Part shown: in pieces, positions 45,225-54,800 of the stretch | Layout of the letters: each line of letters begins with the position of its first letter | How positions within the stretch are numbered: position 1 is the stretch's first letter | Assembly: GCA_031763025.1 (NCBI GenBank) | Contig: JASSKH010000014.1 | Span: 6,208,633 to 6,272,632 of the forward strand | Origin: Macrocystis pyrifera | Taxonomy: Eukaryota; Sar; Phaeophyceae; Laminariales; Laminariaceae | Reading direction: 5' to 3' | Length of the DNA stretch: 64,000 nucleotides | Notes under the pieces: model-generated | Told to the model about the DNA's origin: nothing | The model's input: the letters and a program-made list of their open reading frames with translations, nothing else | The model's database searches: none | Program-made: the position numbers and the translations under genes

Positions 45225-45782
45225 GTATGTATGTATGTATGTATGTATGTATGTATGTATGTATGTATGTATGTATGTATGTATGTATGTATGTATGTAT
45301 GTATGTATGTATGTATGTATGTATGTATGTATGTATGTATGTATGTATGTATGTATGTATGTATGTATGTATGTATGTATGTATGTATGTATGTATGTAT
45401 GTATGTATGTATGTATGTATGTATGTATGTATGTATGTATGTATGTATGTATGTATGTATGTATGTATGTATGTATGTATGTATGTATGTATGTATGTAT
45501 GTATGTATGTATGTATGTATGTATGTATGTATGTATGTATGTATGTATTGTATGTATGTATGTATGTATGTATGTATGTATGTATGTATGTATGTATGTA
45601 TGTATGTATGTATGTATGTATGTATGTATGTATGTATGTATGTATGTATGTATGTATGTATGTATGTATGTATGTATGTATGTATGTATGTATGTATGTA
45701 TGTATGTATGTATGTATGTATGTATGTATGTATGTATGTATGTATGTATGTATGTATGTATGTATGTATGTATGTATGTATG
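45225..45782. repeat. (GTAT)n array, 558 bp
   Basis: About 139 copies of GTAT broken only once, by one extra T at about 45548. Both strands stay open in several frames as YVCM / YIHT repeats, which are artefacts of the tetranucleotide. The purity implies recent expansion. The true length may differ from the assembled one. Confidence 0.97.
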
Positions 45783-45959
45783 CCCGGGTGGCTGTGACGA
45801 CAGTCTGTACGATCGCGTATGGTTATCGTGAAAATATGAATCTAAAATCTGAAGATGTTTACATATGTCGATATCTTGATACGGACGTAAATATGAACTT
45901 GACACGTACGTAGGTCGGGGTCTGGTGGCTTGGCAGGTGGTTCGTGCCCCTACTATAAA

Positions 45960-46164
45960 TAAGATCAGTTTCGTGAATTCGAGTCTCACCCACACACTCG
46001 TTGGGATTTTTGGTTGCATTACAATATTATAATATTAATAGCAGAAAGCGCGAGAGCGTGAGTTAGCAATGTTCGATGAAAATGGACGATCAGTGGGAAT
46101 ACTAAACAGTCAACTGTGATGGAGCAAAATACAGGCACGCACCGGGAGGGAGGAGGGACGACAC
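45960..46164 (+). mobile_element. Element X copy 2, left part
   Basis: Matches X copy 1 from its 5' end: AAGATCAGTTTCGTGA, a T-arm (45973-45989, one stem mismatch), AAAGCGCGAGAGCGTGAGTT and CAGTGGGAATA, up to GGGACGACAC. It is broken at GACAC by the 6.7-kb composite and resumes at 52889. Confidence 0.8.
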
Positions 46165-46650
46165 TGTTCGAAATATGAAGGATCGACCACTGAGCTACTC
46201 AGTCAGCGCTGACTGAATACGCTGACTCAGTAGCTCAGTGGTTTATAACCTTCATTCACGAACAAAAGAAGTACCTTTGGGCTCGATACGGCCTGCCGCC
46301 GATAACATCCTCCGGGGTTGACCAAGCCCCTAATCAGCGCCTAGTTTTTCCTTCATATGGTCCCCCTCCCTAGTCGTGTGTTTTTTTACTCAAGTGGTTT
46401 ACTCCACTTTCGACTCTCTGGTCGAGTGTTCTTTTATCGTGGTTATCTCTAGTTGATTTCCCTTGTTGCACCCACGGCAGAAAAAGCGGAAATACCACGT
46501 CTGGCGGGACTCCAACCCCGGATTTTATTGTTCGAAATATTTAGGGCAAACCACTAAGCTACTCAGTCAGCGCTGACGTAGTAGCTCAGTCAGCGCTCAG
46601 TCAGAGCTGATTCAGTAGCTCAGTGGTCTATCCTTTATATATTACGAACA
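46165..46650. mobile_element. Left terminal module: palindrome A, unit U, palindrome B
   Basis: Palindromes 46165-46264 and 46529-46650 both start TGTTCGAAATAT and end ACGAACA. Each folds on a core whose right arm contains CAGTAGCTCAGTGG and whose left arm contains the reverse complement. Unit U (46265-46528) begins AAAGAAGTACCTTTGGGCTC. Its 3' end, read on the reverse strand, has a B-box-like GGTTGGAGTCC. Palindrome B has extra internal copies of the AGTCAGCGCT motif. Confidence 0.8.
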
Positions 46651-46795
46651 AAAGAAGTACCTTTGGGCTCGATACGGCCTCCCGCCGATAACATCCTCCG
46701 GGGTTCATCAAGCCCCTAACTAGCGCCTGTTTTTTCCTTCATATTGTCCCCCTCCCTAGTCGTGTGTCCTTTTTACTCAAGCGGTTCATTCCATG
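46651..46795. mobile_element. Truncated unit U next to copia
   Basis: A second, direct copy of the first 145 bp of unit U (AAAGAAGTACCTTTGGGCTC onward). It ends abruptly in GGTTCATTCCA, and copia sequence starts within about 10 bp. Confidence 0.75.
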
Positions 46796-46800
46796 CCGCG

Positions 46801-47673
46801 CTAGTTACGAAATTTCCAACGAATAACCTCGGCGAACTGACTTGGTACACTATATAGTTGTGTTTTCAAACGCGATTGGGAATCGGGGACATTGGAGATT
46901 ACGCAGAAGGCGTTTATTGAGAGCAAGCTGAATCGTTTTGGTGTTAACTCATCCCCTGACATCCCCGCCACCCCCGGTGTGGAACTAGGTCCAAGAGAGG
47001 GGGACGAACGTGGAGAAGACCGGCCGTACAGGGAGGCTGTGGGCAGCTTGACGAGGTCGGACATCTCGAACGCTGTGCGTGCTGTGGTGCGCCACTCCCG
47101 CAACCCTACGGAGAGGCACTGAAATGCAGTTTTGAATAATATAGCTTACCTCCACGCGACCAGGCTTATGGGATTGACATTTGTACGGGGATAGGATTTG
47201 GCTGCGTATAGGGGTGCTGATTATGCTGGTAACGAACGATAGGCGCTCGATATCGGGGACGGTAATTACCCTAAGGAGTGTGGCCGTCAGCTGGGCAGGT
47301 AGCACGCAGAGGTGTGCTACGTTGTCCACAGCAGAAGCAGAGTATGTCGCCCTGGGTGAAGGGATGAAAGACGCTTTGTTTACGGGCGCGGTGTTGTCGT
47401 TAATTTGTCCAGAGCTAAGCGGATTGTGTTCGGGTTTTCGAGGATGATCAGGGGGCCATAGCATTGGCTGAAAACCCTCTTATTTCTGCTTGGAGCAAGC
47501 ATATCGACGTGCATTTTCATTTTGTCAGAGAGTTACTTCGTGCTAAGAAGATCCACATTCAATTGGTAGCTTCGGAAGAGCAGCACGCGGATTTATTTAC
47601 GATAGCTCTTGCTGCGACCACTTTTAAGTCTCACCGTAGGTTCCTATTAAATCTGCCTTTGGAGGGTGGATGA
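46801..47673 (+). pseudogene. Copia polyprotein, 3' part (end of RT, RNase H)
   Basis: Starts in the middle of the reverse transcriptase, just after the catalytic YVDD region, with KFPTNNLGELTWYT. It continues ITQKAFIESKLNRFGV and YREAVGSLTRSDISNAV, where the usual few residues between SL and TR are missing. The RNase H domain follows with RSISG, SVAVSWAGSTQRCATLS, the family hallmark STAEAEYVALGEG, then EDDQGAIALAENPL, SKHIDVHFHFVRELL and the terminus RRFLLNLPLEGG, with a stop at 47671. Two or more frameshifts and several stops (about 47120, 47208 and 47450) make it non-functional. This fragment would normally lie downstream of 52500, not upstream of the LTR. Confidence 0.9.
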
Positions 47674-47688
47674 GGGGAGTATGAACAT

Positions 47689-48234
47689 TGTTCGATGAGT
47701 ACCATGTTTGAGTGATGCGAGGAATAATTTGTCAGGTCACCAACCCTGCGCTACTTTGAGGGGCATGGGGGAGTAGGGCACCACTTGACATTTTATTTTC
47801 TGGCCATGGTCATCGTTTGGAATGCGGCCGTTGTTTCAATTGCAATGGTTTGGAGTATATGTGTTATACAGGGGGTTTGGACCCGGTGACCGGGTTTCCT
47901 CCTGTGGGACTGTCGTTGGCTGTTCTTAGGTCCTAGCATGTCTTGCATGTCTATTCGATCTCGTCACTGCTGTGAAGAGCCAGATAAGATGTTTGTTCGG
48001 ATCGTTCCAGCAGCGACGGTTACAAGTTGTAGAGGGTTGCGTATGTGTTCGCAGGCGTTATTGTGAATTCTGCCGTGTGTTCATGAGGAGAGTTCGAGCA
48101 CTCTGTTCTCCGGTCCGAGCTACGAGCTAGGCTCCGCTCTCTCTCCTCCTCCTCTGTCCTTTAATACAACGACTATAAATAATCTCATCAGACCACGTGG
48201 TGGTCAGGGCATCCAGGCTTGGACTCTACGAACA
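47689..48234 (+). repeat. Single copia LTR
   Basis: Lies between the end of pol and the start of gag. The proposed ends TGTTCGATGAG and CTACGAACA give TG...CA termini with a 6-bp inverted repeat. The same 6 bp terminate the surrounding composite. A purine tract (GGATGAGGGGAGTA) precedes it. A primer-binding-site-like TGGTGCCAGAAGCC lies at 48261, further downstream (26 bp) than usual, so the 3' border could instead be about 48255. A TATAAAT at about 48174 may belong to the LTR promoter. No second LTR copy exists in the window, so borders rest on position and termini only. Confidence 0.65.
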
Positions 48235-48278
48235 CACTAGTGTCTTGAACGTTTGAGGTCTGGTGCCAGAAGCCAACG

Positions 48279-49560
48279 ATGCCTTCGAAGGTATCGGCTC
48301 AAGAAGAGCACGATTCTCCGGGTGAAGTTCACGAGCTGAGACCCGAGGTCAAGCTGGCGTTGGAGCACAACCAGGCGTCGATAATGAACGCCATGAGGGA
48401 AATGATGGTCGAGTTCACGAGGAATAATGGCCGATCGGAGTCTGGCAGCGCTGCTGTTGGGCAGATCCCGCGTGGGGCAGCACCTACTGCTGTGGGAGAG
48501 ACCCTTGCTGCTGCTGTAGGCATGGCACGGGATATTGCAGCAGAATAAGAGACACATTTGTGTGAGGGCGCCTCGCCAGATTTGGGATCAACTGGACGCG
48601 GAGGAACTGCGTTGCCTGTCGAGGTTGGTCCACCGAGGGGTCAGCCAGACCAGCCTGTGGGAGGACTGGAGAACGGGGTGCATACCCTAGCGGTGAGTTG
48701 GGTGGTAGATTTGATCTGCCTCTATCGCGCGATTTGGCCTTTAAACACACTCCTCATGCCATCGTTAAGTGGGCTGAAACCTGAGTTCACCCCCTGGACA
48801 AGAGACCCTCGGTGTTACGCCAAAGGAGTTGGCGCCTTGTCTGCTTTCGTGTCGGATCCACTGCAGTACATTCCTGTAGGGGAATTGGACACAGAAACCT
48901 CGATGCTTGTCGCCAGGGGGTTTAGCCGCGAACGTGTGCCTATGCATACACTGGTGTGAAAATTTCTGTCGACGGCCCTCAAAAGCAAGAGCGACAAGAG
49001 TATTCTGCACAGGTGTACCTCGCCGAGGCCAGCGACGCACTCCTTGCGTAGTACGGCCCTCAAACGACGGGGGCCAAATCAGACCTCTCTAGACGCCTTA
49101 ATAGTTTAAAGATTGCGTCGGGGAGCAACCCGCCCCAGGAGATGGGCAGGATCGAGGATCTTTCCGCGGAAATGCACACTGCAGGAATGCCAGTAGACGA
49201 CCACATGCTATACACCATATTTATTGACGCTCTGCCTGTCGAATACGAGGTGGAGGCTCCGAACTTGGCATCACGTGACAGCATCATCCCGGAGGACATC
49301 ATCAAGGCTGTCCGAGAACGGCATCACCGACATACTGGAAACAGGAAGAAGGGGTCCAACGCTGGCCACGCAGGCCATGCTATATACGCCGGCGACGGCG
49401 GAGGCGGTGGCGGTGGCGATGGTCGCGGGAAAGGTGAAGGCAAGGCAATAACAGGGGAAAAGGCGGACGAAGGGGACAGCACGGACGAGGCAGTAGAGGC
49501 ACCAACGAGGACATTGGTGGCTCGGCCGCGGCTGCTGGTGGCGATGGCAGCAGCGTCAAA
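48279..49560 (+). pseudogene. Copia Gag, capsid-like region
   Basis: Structural protein that packages the element's RNA. The ATG at 48279 starts MPSKVSAQEEHDSPGEVHEL and runs 89 codons to a stop. The frame then resumes in pieces: GLKPEFTPWTRDPRCYAKGV around 48770-48950, then from 49087 RRLNSLKIASGSNPPQEMGR and EDLSAEMHTAGMPVDDHMLY, with TIFIDALPVEYEVEA. The last pieces have the helix order of copia Gag (length-defining L-x2-LKM-like start, M-x-V-D-D/E, L-P-x-E-Y). A Gly-rich linker follows (49380-49440). At least three frameshifts or stops. Confidence 0.75.
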
Positions 49561-49581
49561 GCCACCAGCGGATGTACTCCA

Positions 49582-49866
49582 GTGGGCAAGTGCCATAGGT
49601 GTGGCAAGAAGGGCCTTCGGAAGAGCGACAGCACGGCGAAGCTATGCAGCCGATGCCATGGACGGGGGCACTCTGCGGATGTCTGTCCCACGTCCATGGA
49701 TCGATGCAATCGATGCAGCGGACTGGGGCACGCTGCTGATGTCTGCCCCTCATCGAAAGAAGAAGCTGCCATGGCGCTGGCGATAGGGGTTGAGGCAAGG
49801 GACGACGACCAGCAAAAAGGTACGGTCCAGGCCTCAGCTTCCAAGACTGCAGGGACAGGCAAGTAG
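49582..49866 (+). pseudogene. Copia Gag zinc knuckles (nucleocapsid)
   Basis: Read in a different frame from the capsid part. Two perfect CX2CX4HX4C knuckles (CSRCHGRGHSADVC and CNRCSGLGHAADVC), preceded by a half knuckle CHRCGKKG that has lost its later ligands. Knuckles of this type bind element RNA. The doubled, nearly identical knuckles suggest internal duplication. A stop at 49864 separates it from the protease. Confidence 0.85.
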
Positions 49867-50280
49867 AGTGATGGTTGGGGGGGTAACGAGCCTGCTTGGC
49901 AAAAAGGAAACGAGGCCTGGATACGCGATAGTGGTGCGTCTACCCACATGACGCCATCAGCAGAGTGCATGCTCACTTGTCGAGAATGCAATCTGACACT
50001 CCGAATCGCTGATGGATCCCCTAAATCGATAGAAGGTTACGGCGACCTAAGCGTTGTCTGTCGGTCTAGACACGGTCTCGTGCAAGTGATACTAACGAAC
50101 GTTACGCGCGTGCCATATCTCCGGTACCACTTAATTTCCCTGCCAACTCTAGTCAGACTCGAGTCAGAGCGTTCGATCGTGTTTCCGTTGAGTGGGGCCC
50201 TGTACAGCCTGTACGGCTACCGGATCGATCGCAGTTGTGGGGAACATGCCTGTGCTGTACTCGCCCCTGGGCAACTGCCC
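49867..50280 (+). pseudogene. Copia aspartic protease
   Basis: Polyprotein-processing protease. The same frame continues after one in-frame TAG with NEAWIRDSGASTHMT. The catalytic DSGA is at 49927-49938, in the usual W-x-x-DSGAS-x-HMT context. It then runs ADGSPKSIEGYGDLSV and VTRVPYLRYHLISLPTL, the conserved flap and C-terminal 'V-P-x-L-x-x-N/H-L-I-S' segment. Apart from the stop upstream the domain is intact. Confidence 0.85.
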
Positions 50281-51240
50281 CACAAATCTGTGATTAACAT
50301 CAACGACTTCTACTGCGCGGCTGGACACTCCCACGAGGTACTACACCGCAAGACCGCGGAGCAGCAAGGGATTGTCCTCGACGGAGAGCTGATGGAGTGC
50401 AAAGGGTGCTTTAAGGCGAAGGGTCTCCGCAACGTTATCAAGCAGTCCACACACACACGAGCAGCTAAGAAGCTCGGGAGGGTTTTTGTGGATTTGAGTG
50501 GACCTAAGGTGGTAGAGTCTCTCGGGCAGAAGCGGTATACTCTCATCGTGCGCGACGATTTTTGACGGTATACGTAGCTGTAGTTTATGCGCCACAAGTC
50601 GGACGCCGCGGAATTATTCGAACAATTCCTTGCGGATTCTCGTGCAGACGGTGTCCCTTCTACGGTGGTAATCGTCCGATCTGATGGGGGTGGTGAATTT
50701 CGCGGGGGGACGTTTGGCGACCTGTGTAGATCACGAGGGATCAAGCAGGAACTCACGACGGCCGACAGTCCCCAATTCTATTGAGTAGCAGAACACGCGC
50801 TAGGTCTGATTGAGACGGCCGCAAAGGGGGCCGAATCCAGGCTCAAGAGATTTTTCCCGGCGCGCAACTCCCGGCCACTGCGTCGTTGTGGGCGGAAGCG
50901 TCCCACTGGGCGTGTGACTCCTTGAACCGCACAGCAACAACAACTAACCCTGAGAGCAAGTCGCCGCATGAGATGTGGTCTGCTAGCTACCCCCCGGTAG
51001 TGCTACTACCTTTCCTCAAGCCTGGCTACTGCAAGGTGAAGAGGAAAGACAAGGCACAGGCGAAAGCACAAGAGTGCCTTTACCTTGGCCCTGCACCTAA
51101 CTACCTCCGAGACTCAATACGAGTACTGACGAGGCAATGCACTGTACTAATCACGCGAAATGTCACCTGGCAACGCATGTCGCCTGCACCACCTGTACCT
51201 GCGCAGGCGAATGACTCCCTGTCTACGGAAAAGGGGGGGG
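50281..51240 (+). pseudogene. Copia integrase
   Basis: Inserts the DNA copy into the genome. The N-terminal HHCC zinc module is visible (HSHEVLH ... MECKGC). The core carries FVDLSGPKVVESLGQKRYT, a stop at 50562, MRHKSDAAELFEQFLADS, IVRSDGGGEFRGGTF (second catalytic Asp) and VAEHALGLIETA (catalytic Glu) after another stop at 50782. The C-terminal part SPHEMW then LLPFLKPGYCKVKRKDKAQA and ECLYLGPAPNYLRDSIRVLT lies in a third frame from about 50886. All three catalytic positions can be recognised, but stops and a frameshift inactivate the copy. Confidence 0.85.
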
Positions 51241-52498
51241 TCCGAGGCAGACGACGTGAGCACGATGGATCGAGGTCATAGGGGGGTGATGGATGAGCTG
51301 ACCGACGGTTTGGCTCACTTGAACGACCTCGACGTGCCGTGGGGTTTCGATCTGGACGCGTTTATGCAGAAGGGCGGACAGCAGGCACCTGCCGCCGGCG
51401 AGGCTGGCTACGAAACCCCCGAGACGATGTGTTCGTCTCAAGGGGGCGCCGTGGTCGCCTCCTCGGTCCCGGCAGGGAGGGTCGAAAGCCACCCGGGCGC
51501 AGTATCAGCCTCCAACACCGGCCAAGGGAACGGTGAGGATTCCCCCGCGGTCCTGTCGGGGAGGCCAGCACACGAACTCATCAGCTGGGTACGGCTCCCT
51601 CCGACAATACGGGGCCGGACCCGGGGTCAGAGCCAACGCCTGGAAGGTGAAGCTGCTGTGCACCAGGTAAGGATGGATGAAGGAGCCACAGACGCGCTGC
51701 TTGCGGAAGAGTACGTGTGGTGGACGAGGCCTGGGAGTATCCTGAATCGTACGTCCTGGACGACGGAGGACACAGTGGCCTTGATGGCCGGAGAACCTGC
51801 TGTGGAGAATAAAGGGGAATTGAGCGTGTGCATGCCGAGTGTACCGGAAGACGTAGGACCGGCCCCTCAGTCCGTAGCAGATGCAGAGCGTTCTCAATAC
51901 AAAGCGGCGTGGCATGAGGCCATGAAAATTGAGTTGGACGGCCACAAAACGACCGGTACGTACGAAGTCGCGACACCGCCACAAGGGCGGAAACCTGTCG
52001 GTGCGAAGTGGGTGTTTAACTACAAGACGGATAAGGATGGCCTGATATTAATAGTGAAGACGAAGGCCAGAGTTGTAGATAAGGGCTTTAGCCAGGTGCG
52101 GGATGAAGACTACTTTCAAACGTTTGCACCAACTCCATCGTCGGCGTCAGTTACAATTCTGGCGGCTGTTGCCAACGAACATGGTCTAAAGGTTTATCAT
52201 CTAGACGTCGCACAAGCTTTTGTTCCCGCGAAACTCGACTCCGAGATATACATGGAACTACCCGGTGGGTGTGGTGACATGTCAGGAAAGATCGTCCGCC
52301 TGAGCAGATTACTGTATGGGCTAAAGCAGAGCGGACGGCAGTGGGCCGGACTATTGGTAGAGACCGTGGTAGAGTACGGTATGGAGCAGTGTAGGTCTGA
52401 CCCGTGTGTGTTTCGCATGGTTATGGACGGCAAGGTAGAACTGGTCATTATGTAGATGGCATCGTGATCGCACGATCGGATGAGACAAGCAGAGATTT
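51241..52498 (+). pseudogene. Copia reverse transcriptase, 5' part
   Basis: A hydrophilic linker (51240-51870) leads to the copia-type reverse transcriptase: AAWHEAMKIELDGHKTTGTY, KPVGAKWVFNYKTDKDGLI, KARVVDKGFSQV, DEDYFQTFAPTPSSASVTIL, the catalytic YHLDVAQAFVPAKLDSEIYM, and RLLYGLKQSGRQW. The frame stops at 52453 by a one-base shift. Restoring the neighbouring frame shows YVDGIVIARSDE, where the usual second Asp of YVDD is Gly. Copia sequence ends within a few codons of 52490 and continues, with 0-6 residues missing, at 46801. Confidence 0.9.
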
Positions 52499-52888
52499 CG
52501 TTCGCAATTTGAAGGATAGACCACTGAGCTACTAATTCAGCGCTGACTGAGTAGCTCAGTGGTTTAACCTTTACAAAACGAACAATGCCGTCCGGGGTTC
52601 GAGTCCCGCCAGACGTCGTATTTCCGCTTTTTCTGCAGCGGGTAGAAAAAGGAAAATCAAGTGGAGTGAACCGCTTGAGTAAAACGAATACACAACTAGA
52701 GAGGGAGACAATATGAAGGAAAACCAGGCGCTGACTAGGGGATTGATCAACCCCGATGGATGTTGTCGGCGGGAGGCCGTATCGAGCCCAAAGGTACTTC
52801 TTTTATTCGCAATATAAAGGATAGACCACTGAGCTCCTCAGTCAGCGCTGGCTGAATAGCTCAGTGGTCTAACCTTTATACACGAACA
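52499..52888. mobile_element. Right terminal module: palindrome C, inverted unit U, palindrome D
   Basis: Palindromes 52499-52584 and about 52804-52888 end in CGAACA. Unit U between them (52585-52803) is the reverse complement of the left unit (it ends GAGCCCAAAGGTACTTCTTT). The module is therefore inverted relative to the left one. Confidence 0.8.
52552..52632 (+). promoter_or_regulatory. Candidate RNA polymerase III unit (A box, B box, T run)
   Basis: TAGCTCAGTGG at 52552-52562 matches the tRNA A box (D-arm). GGTTCGAGTCC at 52596-52606 matches the B box exactly (T-arm), 33 bp further on, and the spacing from A box to the CCAGACG that follows equals that of a tRNA. A TTTTT run at 52628-52632 could terminate. 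The anticodon arm and acceptor pairing are lost, so this is tRNA-derived and not a tRNA. On the left module the same order exists on the reverse strand. Confidence 0.55.
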
Positions 52889-53016
52889 GACACCTTGTGG
52901 CCACGGCTTGTCCAGAAGATCGCTGAGGGTAAACCCTCCTGCGAGAGTTAAGCTGGACGAATGATGAAAGAAGGAAAGCTCTGAGGTGTGTGATGATGAT
53001 TGATGATGATGATTGA
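52889..53016 (+). mobile_element. Element X copy 2, right part
   Basis: Resumes after the duplicated GACAC with TGTGGCCACGGCTTGTCCAG and AAGATCGCTGAGGGTAAA, and ends in a (TGATGA)n tail at about 53014. X copy 1 ends in poly-A at the same place. Confidence 0.8.
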
Positions 53017-53696
53017 TGGGGTTCAATAAGATCTGGTATTACGGAGTACAACGTGCACGTTTTACTCGATTTTCTTGATCGGTTATTTGCGCCCGTAGAG
53101 AAGTTGCAAATTGAATCGATTTCAAGGCGACCCTTTCTCTGACTGGACTTGAAGTTTCATCTGATTGGTAAAAAAACGGACCACCAAGAAGTCGTTCGTA
53201 CTTTGGGGCGAGGACATGTCGATCTGAATAAATTGAAAAAGGAGTCCCAAAACACAAAATACTCTTCTTCTCTTTTGTGCAGATCAAATCGAATCGATTA
53301 AAAATCGATGCGGATGTGAGGAGTCCATCCAACTTGCATGGCATTTTCCCACTGGGGTAACACCCCCGAGGCAATCCAGATATGTTTGGGCGTTTCCGAC
53401 GACCACTACCGACGAGGCGACGAGGCGATGAATCGTGAACCTCAACGTGTGTGTGTGGTTACCAGGGCAACAGCAGCCGCGCCCGCGGCTACAGACCATA
53501 ACACACCGTCACCCAGACGGTGGCTCCTCAAATAAAATGATGACGGTCACAAGCCCAATTCAACCCACCGGCAAATCGATTAGAAATCGATTCGATTCAT
53601 AAAACAAAGTCTATTTGGAAACGATTCAATTTGAAAACGAACGTCTTCCACTTTTTGGTTTCGTGTTTGCGATCGTTTTTTTTTCCGATCACATTT
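53017..53696. other. Spacer between inverted X copies
   Basis: Rich in ATCGATT/GAATCGATT phrases (53110, 53285, 53575-53600) that form inverted pairs. No supported gene. Confidence 0.4.
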
Positions 53697-54017
53697 ACTT
53701 TCCCCTTCAGCGATCTTCTGGACAAGCCGTGGTCACAGGTGCCGTCCCTTCTTCGTCCCTTCTTCTCTCGGTACGTGCCTGCATTTTTGTCGCACATAGG
53801 GTTCAGCAAAATTAACTCCCACTGCTGGTCGATTGCCATCGAATGTTGCTAGCTCACACTTACGTACTTCCGCTAGTCAATTGCTATGCAACAGTAAAGT
53901 TTTTTTTTAAAACGCCACGGGGAGCGAGAGGAAACCCCTGTCCACACTTGTTTCTTAAGTTTTCGTGTACCGGTTCGAACCCGTCCTCATGAGGATGCAC
54001 TCGGTGAGACTCGATAC
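53697..54017 (-). mobile_element. Element X copy 3, reverse orientation
   Basis: Read on the reverse strand it shows GTATCGAGTCTCACCGAGTG at its 5' end, then an unrelated segment of about 110 bp, the ATTCGATGG-CAGTGGGAGT block, ACGTACCGAGAGAAGAAGGG, and ACGGCTTGTCCAGAAGATCG at its 3' end. Its GGGACGGCACCTGTGACC is another empty-site version of the composite's target. Confidence 0.7.
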
Positions 54018-54569
54018 CCGCCCTTATTTCAATATTTCACTGCGGAGTTATTAGAACGGCTCTTGCAACTCTGACTACGTCGCGGCGATGTGAACAGGGA
54101 ACAACAGGTAGAAGAAGACCAAGGACAAAAGAGCAGCCAACTCAACGCAACGCATCAACATCAAACAAAGTGCAACTATCTGCGCGAAGCAGTTTACCTA
54201 TCTGCGCGGAGCAGTTTGACTGTCTGAGGGGGAAAATACCGTGCAGTAAATATATTATTAATGCCTGGGTACCAGTCAGTGTGTCCATGGTCCATGGCGT
54301 CAATACCTCTGGTGGGGGCGGGCGTATTTGTCAGTCTGCTTAAGTATACGCCGGCACGATCCCGCCCATCTCTGCATGCTGTGTCGCAATATCTGCGCGG
54401 AGCATTTTATCCGTTTGTATGAAAGTGTCGCCGACGGCTCCCGCTGTGTACAGGAGCCGCCTGCACAATTTTTGGTGCAGGGGTGTGTGTCGTCAATTTT
54501 CAATGTCTTGCACATTTTCTCGTGCAGGGCGTGTGTCGTCAATTTTCAACCTTCCACGTCGGCCCAGAC
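54018..54569. other. Intergenic, nothing assigned
   Basis: Short repeated phrases TATCTGCGCG-AGCAGTTT at 54179 and 54200, and GTGTGTCGTCAATTTTCAA at 54486 and 54532. No gene. Confidence 0.4.
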
Positions 54570-54800
54570 AAACCCAGCGCCAGACCTCACCGTAACCCTA
54601 GCCCTAACCTCAACCTGTACCTAAACCCTTCGGGGGGCTCGAGGTCCGGAGGGGAGGTCACGAGGGGAGGTCTCTGCCGCATGTTATCGTGGCGTATTAA
54701 AAAAAAAAACGTCGGGGGGCCGAAAGACGCACCTTTGGACCAATAAGACCCGCACCCTGCACATTAAACAAAAGCTTTGCGCAGGCCGCTTCTCGTGCGT
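54570..54800 (+). repeat. Repeat S, copy 2
   Basis: Inverted counterpart of 23660-23935. It carries a CGTAACCCTAGCCCTAACCT telomere-like run, the TTCGGGGGGCTCGAGGTCCG block and CACCCTGCAC...AAGCTTTGCGCAGG. Confidence 0.5.

Larger units (their letters stand above)
46165..52888 (+). mobile_element. 6.7-kb composite insertion: permuted copia inside tRNA-like palindromic ends
   Basis: Starts TGTTCG and ends CGAACA, with a direct GACAC duplication at 46160-46164 and 52889-52893. The uninterrupted site is present in X copy 1 at 17844-17848 (GGGACGACACC). Order inside: palindrome A, unit U, palindrome B, truncated U, copia 3' half, one LTR, copia 5' half, palindrome C, inverted U, palindrome D. TG...CA ends and a 5-bp duplication are the signature of a retroviral-type integrase. 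The copia pieces, however, are in circularly permuted order, and the terminal modules are inverted rather than direct LTRs. Confidence 0.8.

Noticed and set aside
45067..46019. Long open frames on both strands of 250-296 codons
   Set aside because: They are translations of the GTAT tetranucleotide (YVCM and YIHT repeats). Codon use is wholly determined by the array.
46160..46164. Chance match of GACAC as target duplication
   Set aside because: Rejected as an explanation because the same site is seen without insertion in X copies 1 and 3 and the joined flanks restore it exactly.
52535..52620. tRNA gene inside the palindrome
   Set aside because: Box spacing fits, but acceptor strands do not pair and the anticodon arm is missing.
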